From Cylicocyclus nassatus (lineage: Eukaryota; Nematoda; Chromadorea; Rhabditida; Strongylidae): DNA of 64,000 bases. The notes below the pieces were generated by a model, which worked only from the letters and a program-made list of their open reading frames with translations, made no database searches and was not told the origin of the DNA. The translations under genes and the position numbers were made by a program. Where the stretch lies: the NCBI GenBank assembly GCA_958299035.1, contig CATQJL010000223.1, positions 55,472,302-55,536,301 of the forward strand. The letters are read 5' to 3'. Shown here piece after piece: positions 22,368 through 33,530 of this stretch; position 1 is the first letter of the stretch, and each line of letters opens with the position of its first letter.

Positions 22368-24294
22368 TGTATAATGACCAGGTAGAAGGTCCGCAAGAAT
22401 TCTCCGGAAGGAGATCCGATTTCTAGGGTAGTTAAAAATTTTGATTTTTGAGTTTAAATATTAAGTGGATCACGACTTAGACGGATTTTTAGTGGTCATT
22501 TTGCGAAGCTTACTTCGCTACATCGGATAATGCCCTAAATCTACTAGAAAAACAAAAGCAGATAACATTACTCATTTAGAGATACATTTAAATATCTTAT
22601 TTTGCGGGCCCCCTTTTCCTAGTATTTCGGGGTTATGGGCTCGTAGAACTTTTGGGAAGCAACTAGAAAATTTTTTCGAACTCTGTCATGTGACGTTATT
22701 TGTTCAGCAAATTTTTTATTTTTTGATGTGCGTCCAAGGAAGTCAGTATTTACTAGAAAATTCATTTATACGAATGCTAACACTGAGAAGAGGAGCAGCG
22801 AAATAGTTGGAAGCGAAAATTTTCAACTTCAAAAATCAAAGACAAATGAGAGATTAACTTAGAAGAAGAACAAAGAGATAATTATTCAAAAACAAATTTC
22901 ATACAGTTACCAGTTGACTCAGTGGTAAATGCACTAGAATACACGAATGTATATATGGAAGAAAATATTTGAGCCGAAGCTTCAAGGAAGCCCCTAGACA
23001 CGGAGGAGGAGCAATCTCTCCCAATTTGACCTCTAAAAGTACATTTCGACGTCAAAACACTGTGTGATTTGACTGGAACATGTGACGCTTAGTTGGTTTC
23101 TATTCAGATAAGCCTAAAGTGCAAAGCTGAATGTGGAGCTGATCCCAGAAAGACAAATCGAGTTGATTGTTTGTTGGAAAGAAAAATGCCTTCCTCCAAG
23201 TTTGGGTAATCGTACACTTCCTCCTATTTTGATGACTGGCATTGACTTTGTGATTTATCTAATTTGGCATTAATTTTGATGAAAAAAGAAAAGCAGCTTA
23301 CTTGAAATCAAAGTCCAAGCAATCTTTCTCTTCCATTTTTATCTTCTCGATGCTCAATAGATATGGAAGAGCAGATGGAATTGCCACTATAAATCACCTA
23401 ATTCCCTCTTTCTACGAAACTATTGTGCCAAATCCATCCAAATGAAAGAGCTGTAATCGTCTAGATTAGAAAATACAAACCTCATCAATCTGACAAGGTT
23501 TTTATAGTTTGTGACTATATTTTGAACCTTAGTTTTTCAAAGATATCGGATTGCTCAAAAATTTAGAAATCTTTGAGCATCTGGAAAAACTCAGATATTT
23601 GGAAAAAAAAATAGTTTGCAAAGATTATGAAATGTCAGGCCAGTTTATAATTGATTTTGCTTCTACATATGCCTAACACCATCAATTTAGTCGGTAATAC
23701 CAAGTCCAAATATTTCTCCAAGGAGCAGAAGAAGCAGAGGCCCCTTTTATTATTATTGCCTTAAAAAGCCTAACAATTAGGGAAATAATCAAACATTTAG
23801 AGCTTGTATTTCTTCCAAAAAACTTTCTTAATTGCACTGCTGCTGGGTGTAGACGGGTACACAAACACATATTTTGCATACTTGGCAAACAATAAGCAAT
23901 ATTGTGCGCCATAGCTTGGGTTTTTTTGAAGTCCAATATGTGCAAATTTTTTCACATATGTGAGCAAAGGTGATCTTTTCGGTCGTTGCAGACAATAAAA
24001 GTTGCAGAACTTTTTCAGGATTGGATTCCGGTCTGTTGCAGTATCGTAGAAAATTGCTGCTTAGACTGATATGATGTTAGCATGAAAGTCAAAGCTCATA
24101 AAATTATTTGATTACAGCTTTTTGAGGATTAAGATTTTGATGAAAAGCATCAACATCACAAGCTATTGGTTTTTACGACCTTTATCGGTGTTAGAATAGA
24201 AAATAGAACTTGAAAAGTTGTTTACTACGATACTTTTGAAAAAAATTTTCTAGTGGTCTAGCGGTGGTCCACTCCAGTGGGTTTAGCCTTTGTA
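22368..24294. other. AT-rich unique DNA
   Basis: No gene, RNA or repeat could be supported. A CTCAGTGGTAAATGCAC stretch at 22918-22934 resembles a tRNA D-arm but no tRNA fold follows. Confidence 0.45.
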
Positions 24295-24785
24295 TTAGGT
24301 CGGAAAGAAAAGAATGTCACTTTCTTGGTTTTTTTTTTCAGTAAAAAATGATATTGTTCAAGAACTAGGGCATATCCAAGGTCAAAATTTTATGGACAAA
24401 GTTTTGATGGTTGTAATACACAACTGCATACAAGACAGAAGTCCAGGGATCTTGGGGCGGACTTTGCCATTTTCAACTTTTTGATTTTTTGAATTCTCAC
24501 CTTGAAAAAACATTTCAAAGGTATCTGTAGAAAAGTGTATGTTTCTGTTACATTCGGAAGCAATTGGGAGGTTTGTAGGATTTTCTGGGCCAAAAATCCG
24601 ATTCTTGCCATCATGAGTTACCTTTATGTTTTGGCTATTACTTCACGCAGATTACTATCTCCACAAACGTTCGAAGGTCATCTTGTAGAGTTTTCTTTGC
24701 TCTATCGAAAGATACCCCTTGCACGGTTTTTCAAATTCCTCTTATTGCGTTATTATGAAAAGACATTCATTTCTTTCCGACCTAA
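24295..24785. mobile_element. Mariner-type MITE, 491 bp
   Basis: Starts TTAGGTCGGAAAGAAAAGAA and ends with the inverse (one mismatch), with TA at 24293-24294 and 24786-24787. Contains CTTGTAGAGTTTTCTTTGCT near 24682, a motif shared with otherwise different elements. No transposase frame. Confidence 0.82.
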
Positions 24786-24787
24786 TA

Positions 24788-27192
24788 AATCATTCACTTC
24801 TGATCTTTATGTGCACGCTGATGTTTTCAAAAATAGAATAAGTGCTGTAGACATCAATAATACATGATTCAACCAGAGTAATGCCCTTCAAATCCTACTT
24901 CATGAATATTTGGTAATGGAGTCTGAGTACCTTATTTTCCTGCGTCATTCCACCTCTATAATCTTTTCTCCATTTAATACAAGGAATACGCTTCTTATAT
25001 TTTTGGATTACTCGTTGCGACAATGTCGAATAACCTACATTTGTAAGCTTTCGGCATACTTTGAAAATAATCGGGATGGGCTTTGGATCAACCTATAGGT
25101 TAGGTTCCGAAGCTTCAAATTTTCGATGTAAAAAGCATTCACAATTAGACTCACGAGTAGCATGAAGTAATATTACAGTAACTGTCATTTGGAAACAAAA
25201 TACTGGCACATAATTCACTAATGCTGATACTAATAGCAACATTAATCCTTGCCATTGAATCACTCTTTAATCCTTCAATAGATACAATTTTTTGTCCTAT
25301 TCTAAGCTTGTTCTAGCGTCGCCCATCTTGACCGGAGTTCGAAAAAAGGATATGATGAAGAAGAGCTTAGCAGTTTGAATCATTCTCGTCGTGGATATAC
25401 AAGAATATGAGCAAAAATCTATGGTCTGAATGGATTTATCTACAAATGTGTCAGTCATTCATAAAGTACAAAACAGCCTGGTCCTTTCACAAAGATCATT
25501 TTGAGTATGCACTCTATGACACAGTCTTTCGTAGAACTTTGATCTCTCTTTTGTCGTGGACTTTCTCTTGCTACTTTCGAAGAGTTAACGCTCAAGAAGT
25601 CAAATAGCAAAGTATGAAAAGGAAATGAAGTTAAGAGCACTCTTAGCCATGCTTCTCATATATGTCACCCATCGCGCCGAACTTTCATGTGTGCAATTAC
25701 GTTTGTTATTAAGAATCCAAGAAGAGGAGAAAAACAGGAAAAGCAGCTGAAATGAGTCGCGGTCGCAGAGATTCCCAATCTCAAATCATCAAAAATCTGG
25801 AAACGGTGTCACATGTGAAGAAGGCAATTTCCGCTAAAGCCAGCCTAAACCCTTTGGGTGTTAACTAGATTGGAATGAATTATGCGACGGAGATGAAGAA
25901 AATGAAGAAGCTGAGAGAAGGGAGCGCAGCAAAGAAGGGAGTTTTTCAATCAAAATATGTTGCTCCTTTGATTGCAATATGCTTTTTGTAAACTTTTCAA
26001 AGGTAAAATTATGATCCTCGATAATTTCTCCTTTCGAAATCGTAATAGTTTTTGGTGCCTTTTTGTTTTTTATGTTACATTTAACTTGATGATCACGCCT
26101 GAAATCAAGGCTACGCGAGTTCTAACAGATTTTTTTTTGAAATATTAATAAAAAGAACTGTTCTCAGCTCACAATGCGTAAATAACCAAAAGGCTCCGTT
26201 TCGTTCCTGCCCTGAGACGGAGTCAAAGTATTCACAGGCTTTTCGGACTCCTCAGTAAGGAAAATCGGTCTGTAAAACTTATTTTTTAAATACTGAGAAG
26301 TAAGTTTGCTTAGGAGTAAAAAGTATGTGTATGAATTGTTTACAAAGCAACGTCCCGGGAACTTAATTAAGTAAGAAGAAAGCTGTTTGATTATGTGTCA
26401 TACATGACTCAAGGATGTTTATTATATCAAATCTATCAAAGTGTTGTAAATTACTTGCCTTCAAATATACATTTGAAGAAAAGATTATAACAATAACTTT
26501 ATATAATACATGAGTGTCTTGTATATAACCAATTATGCATTAATAATACTCAAAAAGAAGTACACCCATGTTTGAAGTAATTATGAATGGACTTCATGAT
26601 ATTGTATTGAACATAGATCATTCTCCATGTATAGTTCAAGATACATAATATTATTTGTATTATTTATAAAGATGCTTGAAATTTCGCTAATATTCTTATT
26701 ATTGTGTAGATTATATTTATATGATATGAGATCATTTTTTATGTAAGCACTTGCAAACACTTGCGGAGGTTGTATCTTTGCCATATCTAGATTTGAGATT
26801 TTCAAAGCATTTAAAATTTTTTTGAGGTAAAATCTCAAAAGTCCAAGGGAAGAAATTTACTGCTATGATTTTCAAATTTTCGCTAAGCTACATAGCCTAG
26901 CCTAACCGCTTCCAATAACATTGAATTTTTGAAATTTTTTCTTTAGGTTAAATTTAGAAAATTTGAGGATAGGTATTTTACTACTACGATTTTTAGATTC
27001 TTACTAGGCCACATAGTCTAGTCTGACGGAGTTTCCTTCAAAATGTTTTTTCCTCAGGATTTTGCTCTGGATTTTGAAAGTTTGAGGATAGCTTTTATTG
27101 CGATTTCAAATTTTTGCTAAGCTACATAGTCTAGTTTTTGATTTCAAGTCAACTTAATCGTTGCTTAATCACATTTTCTTTCCATTATATTG
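24788..27192. other. AT-rich stretch with little recognisable content
   Basis: Apart from a run of small open frames at 25.6-26.0 kb (listed separately), no gene stands out. Between about 26850 and 27130 a motif around TTTTTGCTAAGCTACATAGTCTAG recurs three times in loosely tandem form. Confidence 0.4.
25625..25991 (+). CDS. Three consecutive small open frames, the first with a signal-peptide-like start
   Basis: ATG 25625-TGA 25750 (41 codons), ATG 25752-TAG 25868 (38) and ATG 25875-TAA 25991 (38) follow one another on the plus strand in different frames with almost no spacing. The first begins MKLRALLAMLLIYV, which looks like a signal peptide; the second is basic with MSRGRR; the third has a Lys-rich start and a hydrophobic end. 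They could be pieces of one spliced gene, but no GT-AG intron longer than 40 nt joins them neatly. Low confidence; each could be chance. Confidence 0.2.
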
Positions 27193-28316
27193 AACTAGCT
27201 GGCTTACCCGGCTCCGCCGTATCCGGACCAAACTTGGCACACATACACTTCGGGCCCCGGCGCGTGTCACAGTCCACTTTTCGTTATCGATCGATGTCGA
27301 TTTTACCGATTTTTATCGATTTTTTCGCAGAGTGCACCTACAGGGCTAGGAGTTGGCACAGGGGGGAAGTGAGCATGGGGATTCCGAATACAATATTAGT
27401 TTTCAGAATTATCGATTGCTTTTATTGATTTTATCGATTTTTTGGCAGAGTTCACCTACAGGGCTAGGAGTTGGCACAGGGGGGAAGTGAGCATGGGGAT
27501 TCCGAATACAATATTAGTTTTCAGGATCGTCCATTACTTTTATCGATTTTATCGATTTTTTTGCAAAGTTTGACCTGCGGGGCTGGGAGTTTGCACAGAG
27601 GGTAATCGAGCATGCAGATTACGAATACAATATTAGTTTTCAAGATCGTCCATTACTTTTATCGATTTTATCGATTTTTTGAAAATTTGAGCTAGGGGGC
27701 TGGAATTTGGCACAGGGGTGTTCGAGCATGCTGATCACCCCCCTTGGGGATGATCAGCATGCTCGATTACCCCCCTGTGCCAACTCCCAGCCCCCTAGCT
27801 CAAACTTTGCAAAAAAATCGATAAAATCGATAAAAGTAATCGATAATCCTGAAAACCAATATTGTATTCGGAATCCCCATGCTCGATTACCCCCCTGTGC
27901 GAACTCCCAGCCCCGTAGCTCAAACTTTGCAAAAAAATCGATAAAATCGATAAAAGTAATCGATAATCCTCAAAACCAATATTGTATTCGGAATCCCCAT
28001 GCTCGATTACCCCCCTGTGCCAACTCCCAGCCCCGTAGCTCAAACTTTGCAAAAAAATCGATAAAATCGATAAAAGTAATCGATAATCCTGAAAACCAAT
28101 ATTGTATTCGGAATCCCCATGCTCGATTACCCCCCTGTGCCAACTCCCAGCCCCGTAGGTGAACTCAGCAAAAAAATCGATAAAAATCGATAAAATCGAT
28201 ATCGATCGATGACGAAAAGTAGCCTATGACACCCGCCGGGGCCCGTAGTGTATGTGTGCCAAGTTTGGTCCGGATCGGTTCAGAAATGGAATTTTCTATT
28301 CGGAACATACGTACAC

Positions 28317-28351
<35 letters not shown>

Positions 28352-28387
28352 TACAGACAAACAGACATTCAGCTTTATATATAAGAT
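27193..28387 (-). mobile_element. Palindromic minisatellite-microsatellite element (HINE-like), copy A
   Basis: Begins AACTAGCTGGCTTACCCGG and ends TATATATAAGATT after an (ACAG)n tract at about 28318-28352. The interior consists of units built on ATCGATTTTATCGATTTTTT and GGGGCTGGGAGTTGGCACAG. Left of about 27740 they read one way, right of it the other way, meeting in a hairpin (GATGATCAGCATGCTCGATT and inverse). Three units on the right have an exact 120-bp period (27841, 27961, 28081). A terminal unique block, minisatellite, microsatellite and hairpin together resemble Helentron-associated elements (HINE/DINE-1/mini-me). No protein is encoded; a 151-codon frame is minisatellite. Confidence 0.75.
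27780..28150. repeat. 120-bp minisatellite
   Basis: Lines starting 27841, 27961 and 28081 are identical apart from isolated changes, giving an exact 120-bp period. As 120 is a multiple of three and the unit lacks stops in one frame on each strand, it creates a repetitive open frame on both strands. Part of copy A of the palindromic element. Confidence 0.92.
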
Positions 28388-31102
28388 TTTCAGAAACTAT
28401 GTGAGTACAATATCTCATAAAAACAACCAAAAAAGAGAGATTTATATGTTCATTGTGCGTGATTTACTGATTAGATCTAGAACTGTGTTCTTTACGTTGA
28501 TTGAGTTTTTTCTGAAGTTATTTCAGCTCATATTGGGTGGAACAATGAAATGCGCCATTATTCATGCTATAATGACTTAATTAACCACTTTCTCAAATTC
28601 TATCTCAAAAAATTCTAAGTTTCAAGGAAAAAACGGGAGTGTTCGGAAGTGAAAAGAGGCAGCTCCGCGTGAGACCAAAACCGCTGCTAATAACTAGGCG
28701 AGTAATTTATTATGTGCTATGTGAAGCGCTAGGGCAGAAACACAACAGACAACAATCTTCCTTATAAAGACAGCTTCGAGCTGCTCTCGTCTGAGAAGCG
28801 AGATTCTGCTGTCTTCGAAATTATATGTGTCTTAATTGGCTGCGGTTGCTACACACAGACAGAGCTCTGCTGAAGCAGATTTTGCAAACACTGAAGCCGG
28901 ACTTTGAATATCTGAAAAGATATAAAAACACTAAGAAATAAAAAGATATTCAAAAAATCCAAGCATTCTCGTGAAAGACCCAACAATGAAGAATATTATC
29001 TTAGCCTTTACTCCAGGGAAGAAACGGGAATATAGCACGGCAACAAAATTTGTCCATTTTTGGGAAATTTCCTTTATTTTCTCGAGATTTTCGAAATCCA
29101 CTGTTATACGGGAATCGCAAAATTTGCGTTTGTGTTTAACTTCTTCTAGAGCATATGCTCTTGAGATTCGCAAACATATCTGAAATAACGTCGTAAGGCC
29201 ATTTTTGGTGTACTGCTAAAACTTAATGGGTTGCGGTGATGTATGTGAGATCTTCAGAGGGTCCGATCCAATTTTTTAATTCATCATTTCATCTACGCGT
29301 TTTTGTCCAGCACTATTCTAACACAACTTAAAATCATTATCGAAATATTTCCTGTTTATATTTTGTTCCAGAAACTTCAAGAACTTCTGACAAGTAAGAG
29401 TTAAGAACTTCCTTATCAAGCTGGTCATAAATTGAGTGTAGGAAAGAGCACAGCTAATTTGTGATTAATATGATAAGGAAGCTCTCCACTTTTTAGATTT
29501 GAAGAACTGCAAAGTTGGCGAGTTTCCTGGTTAGAGGCGAAAGATTGAGGCAGGTAAACTTCCTTTTTTTTAGGAGAGGATTTATTCTGAAAGGGAATCG
29601 GGACATGATGCACTACTGAACTATGAATGCTTTACGACATTCTTGATAGCACAACTATTATGAACTGTTTTTGAGTGCATTTTTGAAAGAAACAGAAATA
29701 AATAAGTAGTTACATAAAATAGCGTAAAATCTAGCATACTGAAGTCGATAAAAAATGACATCGCATCCATGTTTTAAAACGTAACTCGAGCCACTGGGCA
29801 GAAGTGCAGAATGTAATGCACCACTTGAAAATTTCCATTTAAGTGGCTCACATGATATACTGTCAGTATTCAAAGTAGTGTACTTTTGCCTATGTTCTAC
29901 TTTTTCCAGACTCATCCAAAGAAAATGTTTTCCCATATCATCACTTCATAATTGGTCACATGAAAGTGGCTATTATGAGCAAAAGCTCGCTCAAAAAAGC
30001 AAAGCGTTTTTTATTCCAGAACTTTCATAAGATAGATTTTATCCTATAGTTTATGCCTATTTTCCCATGTGATTTTTTGGGCAAAGTGACCAACACATGT
30101 TATTAGTTTCTTATAAGACATAGTAAAGGCAAGGCTTTATCTTTTCCAACGAAATCGATGATCCAAGTGTAATGTGGAAGAAAAGACCAAAAAAACCAGG
30201 ATGATGTACCAGCTGAAAAAAATGTGGAAACCAAAAAAAGGTATTCCAACTTTGTTAATGGACAATACCAGAAACGTATAGAATAATGCAGAGCGGCGTT
30301 CAAAGACGACAGTCCACAGTCCGGTTTAATGACACATTCAGCTTTTCTACACGCTTTCTACAGCTTTTCTCTCCTGAAAAAAGATTTGCACGTTTGCATG
30401 TGAGAGTAAACAAAGCACAATAAACTCTTAGCCCGAAAAAAATTCAGCGAACGCCCTTACAAAGTACAGTACAAATTTGAGAAATAGCAGTGACAAGGGC
30501 CTCCTTATTTAGCGTAAATCCCACTTTAGGAATTACGGTAGCACAAGGAGCAAGAATCGTCTGTTTAGCTTGCTTTTCACTCTAACGAATATTATTGGGG
30601 GAGGATAGGGATAGGAGATGCGAAGGGAAAGTTCAGAAGAGAGAAATGCATGTTCTTATGTGTCACAGCATCAGTTAATTTCTAAGGAGGCGCTGCATCA
30701 AAGCTGCATCAAGCTTTGCAAAGTTGATGCCCTTCCTCTTGTCTACATCAATGAAAGCTCAAGGAAAGATACGAAACAGCCAATGGCGGTCAAACTTCTT
30801 CCAAAAATATCACAATGGTCTCATTTATATAGGCTCTCTTATAATCCAATTACAAGCGATGCAAGCGCTCCCATGTTGGTGAAATCCCACACACATTTTT
30901 CAAATCCCACATTTTGACGAAAAAAGTTGCTTCATAGCTCGCTTTTCATCTAAGAATAACACTGAATATCCCTTTGCTAAAATTTTGAAGATGTGGTCAT
31001 CATTGTAACCGATTTGATGCTTTCAAGCTTGACTAACATCTGCCTTTGGGATAACTCAAGTAAACTGTTTTGAGCCGTGAATCTGGCCCATATATCTACC
31101 TA
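28388..31102. other. AT-rich DNA between the inverted element copies
   Basis: No gene recognised. A 99-codon plus-strand frame at 30618-30917 lacks splice or family support. Confidence 0.4.
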
Positions 31103-32106
31103 CTACACAACCAGTACAAGTCTATGTTTCATTTTCAGTGTAGGTACAAGCAATTTCTTTTGCTCAAATTCAAGCCATATAGAACTAGCTGCGTCAGGTT
31201 TAGTTCGACCAAACTCAAAGCCTTTGAGTTTCATACATACAAATATAACTGACCTAACTGCTTGTATTCCCTTCCATTTCTTGATCGCGCATTGCAAGTA
31301 CCAACCCAAGCTGACAATAGAATACTGGTAAAAGGTAGAAAGCATGGGAAAAGCAAAGTGTACTGATCGCCTTTGCATAAATTTACAGCGGTTCATCAGC
31401 CTCCAAAGAACGCACATTTCTGTTCTGCGGAGATGGCTAATAATTATGAATGAGAGTATAAGGAATACGAGTAAATCCACTGACCAGAGTTTAGTACATC
31501 TAAACGTTGACTATCACTAAATCGTATATGGCCAGTTTGAAAATTAGGCTTTGTAAAACGTTTGGAAGAAAGCTGTGGCAGTGGATTTCAGTGGTTTTAC
31601 ACCTTAACTTTTTAATGCTAAAGAGTTGTGCAAGTGAATTCATAACCAATAAAATGAGCATACCAAATTTTGAAGAATAGTTCAAAAGAGGGGATCGTTA
31701 CGGCTCACAGCCTTTAGCTTATACATCCATGACAATAAGCTCAAACTCAGTCAAGCCAATTAAGACCAAACTGTCAGTAACGCTTAGAAAATACCGTCTT
31801 TACTAAGCCGAAATTAAGTAGATAACTTGAGTGGATTATACGAATCACGTCCGCAGAGTAAGCGAATCAAACGGGAAATGATTGGCTAAGCATGGCAGAA
31901 CGTACCTTTCATCTTTCAAATGCACGTCTAGTTTTAAATAATTCTGTACATGTAATTGTTTTGCACGTGTGCGATGTACTTGTTCACCAGACAAAGCCGA
32001 TGATTTGGGATTAGAACAAAGACTAGGTGTAGGGCGTACATAAGCGTCATAAGTGGAAAACAACTTGTCGTCGACGTTTTCAATAAGGGGACGATTTCTA
32101 GTTCCA
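31103..32106 (-). CDS. Possible two-exon fragment of an unidentified gene
   Basis: Exon 32106-31906 follows a GTTTTAG acceptor and ends at AG|GTACGT; it is open for 66 codons in phase 2 to phase 2. Exon 31436-31103 begins after ATTATTAG, completes the split codon in phase, and stays open for 110 codons to a TAG. Joined, about 177 residues with no recognised domain; the second half is rich in basic and aromatic residues. No starting exon is known; copy B of the palindromic element starts 35 bp upstream (32141) and may interrupt the gene or its intron. Frames this long arise by chance a few times per window, so support rests on the matching splice phases. Confidence 0.33.
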
Positions 32107-32140
32107 CTAAAACTTATCTGTTAATCGAGCCAAGTGATTG

Positions 32141-32177
32141 AATCTTATATATAAAGCTGAATGTCTGTTTGTCTGTA

Positions 32178-32212
<35 letters not shown>

Positions 32213-33090
32213 GTGTACGTATGTTCCGAATAGAAAATTCCATTTCTGAACCGATCCGGACCAAACTTGGCACACATACACTACGGGCCCCGGCGGGTGT
32301 CATAGGCTACTTTTCGTCATCGATCGATATCGATTTTATCGATTTTTTTGCAAAGTTTGAGCTACGGGGCTGGGAGTTGGCACAGGGGGGTAATCGGGAA
32401 TGGGGATTCCGAATACAATATTGGTTTTCAGGATTATCGATTACTTTTATCGATTTTATCGATTTTTTTGCAAAGTTTGAGCTAGGGGGCTGGGAGTTGG
32501 CACAGGGGGGTAATCGAGCATGCTGATCATCCCCAAGGGGGGTGATCAGCATGCTCGATTACACCCCTGTGCCAAATTCCAGCCCCCTAGCTCAAATTTT
32601 CAAAAAATCGATAAAATCGATAAAAGTAATGGACGATCTTGAAAACTAATATTGTATTCGTAATCTGCATGCTCGATTACCCCCTGTGCAAACTCCCAGC
32701 CCCGCAGGTCAAACTTTACAAAAAAATCGATAAAATCGATAAAAGTAATGGACGATCCTGAAAACTAATATTGTGTTCGTAATCAGCATGCTCGATTACC
32801 CCCCTGTGCAAAATCCCAGCCTCGCATGTCAAAATTTACAAAAAATCGATAAAATCAATAAAAGTAATCGATAATTCTGAAAACTAATATTGTATTCGGA
32901 ATCCCCATGCTCACTTCCCCCCCTGTGCCAACTCCTAGCCCTGTAGGTGAACTCTGCAAAAAATCGATAAAAATCGGTAAAATCGACATCGATCGATAAC
33001 GAAAAGTGGACTGTGACACCCGCCGGGGCCCGAAGTGTATGTGTGCCAAGTTTGGTCCGGATACGGCGGAGCCGGGTAAGCCAGCTAGTT
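32141..33090 (+). mobile_element. Palindromic minisatellite-microsatellite element (HINE-like), copy B
   Basis: Inverted relative to copy A: begins AATCTTATATATAAAGCTG, then (CTGT)n at about 32172-32212, a unique block with CCGATCCGGACCAAACTTGG, then minisatellite units, a head-to-head hairpin at 32517-32555, units in the opposite sense, and the end CCGGGTAAGCCAGCTAGTT. Same central hairpin as copy A, so the palindrome existed before the copies separated. No protein encoded. Confidence 0.75.
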
Positions 33091-33189
33091 GCTGATAAGA
33101 GTGAACCTGACTGTGGCGCTGAAGGCTATCTCAACTGATTATGCTTAGCAGGGAATGGCCAGAAATTAACCCAGCCATACCAAACATGT

Positions 33190-33530
33190 CAATATATCAT
33201 CGAAATCGCCTTGAAAAGCTGATCACAAATATATGTTCAGTATCGGCCAAGCGAAAATCTAAAAGGGGTTATGAGCATTCGAATGTGAGAATTGTCAAGT
33301 GTTCTGTGGCGCATATTCCACGAAATACGTTTCAAAGACACTTATTTAGGTTTTCAGTAAATGTGCTTCGTCCTCGCCGTCGGGCTGCTTCAAAGGATAT
33401 ATATTCGTCGAAACTTAAAAAATTTCTCATGTTTGAACGCTCATAACTTGTTCATGATAGTCGTTTAGCAGATAATGAACATATATTCGAAATCAACGTT
33501 TCAAGGCGAGTTCGAATATATATGGCTTCT
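33190..33530. mobile_element. Diverged foldback repeat
   Basis: CGAAATCGCCTTGAAAAGCT at about 33200 pairs with the inverse of AACGTTTCAAGGCGAGTTCG near 33495, together with ATATATGTTCAGTATC against GATAATGAACATATAT. About 340 bp with imperfect arms; no target duplication assigned. A 101-codon frame inside is attributed to the repeat. Confidence 0.45.

Noticed and set aside
22915..22990. tRNA-like D-arm (CTCAGTGGTAAATGCAC)
   Set aside because: No acceptor stem or T-arm with GTTCRA at the right spacing.
27707..28162. 151-codon plus-strand open frame
   Set aside because: It is the 120-bp minisatellite translated; repeats of the same 40 residues with no start of its own outside the element.
33141..33446. 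101-codon plus-strand frame rich in Arg
   Set aside because: Sits inside a foldback repeat (33190-33530).
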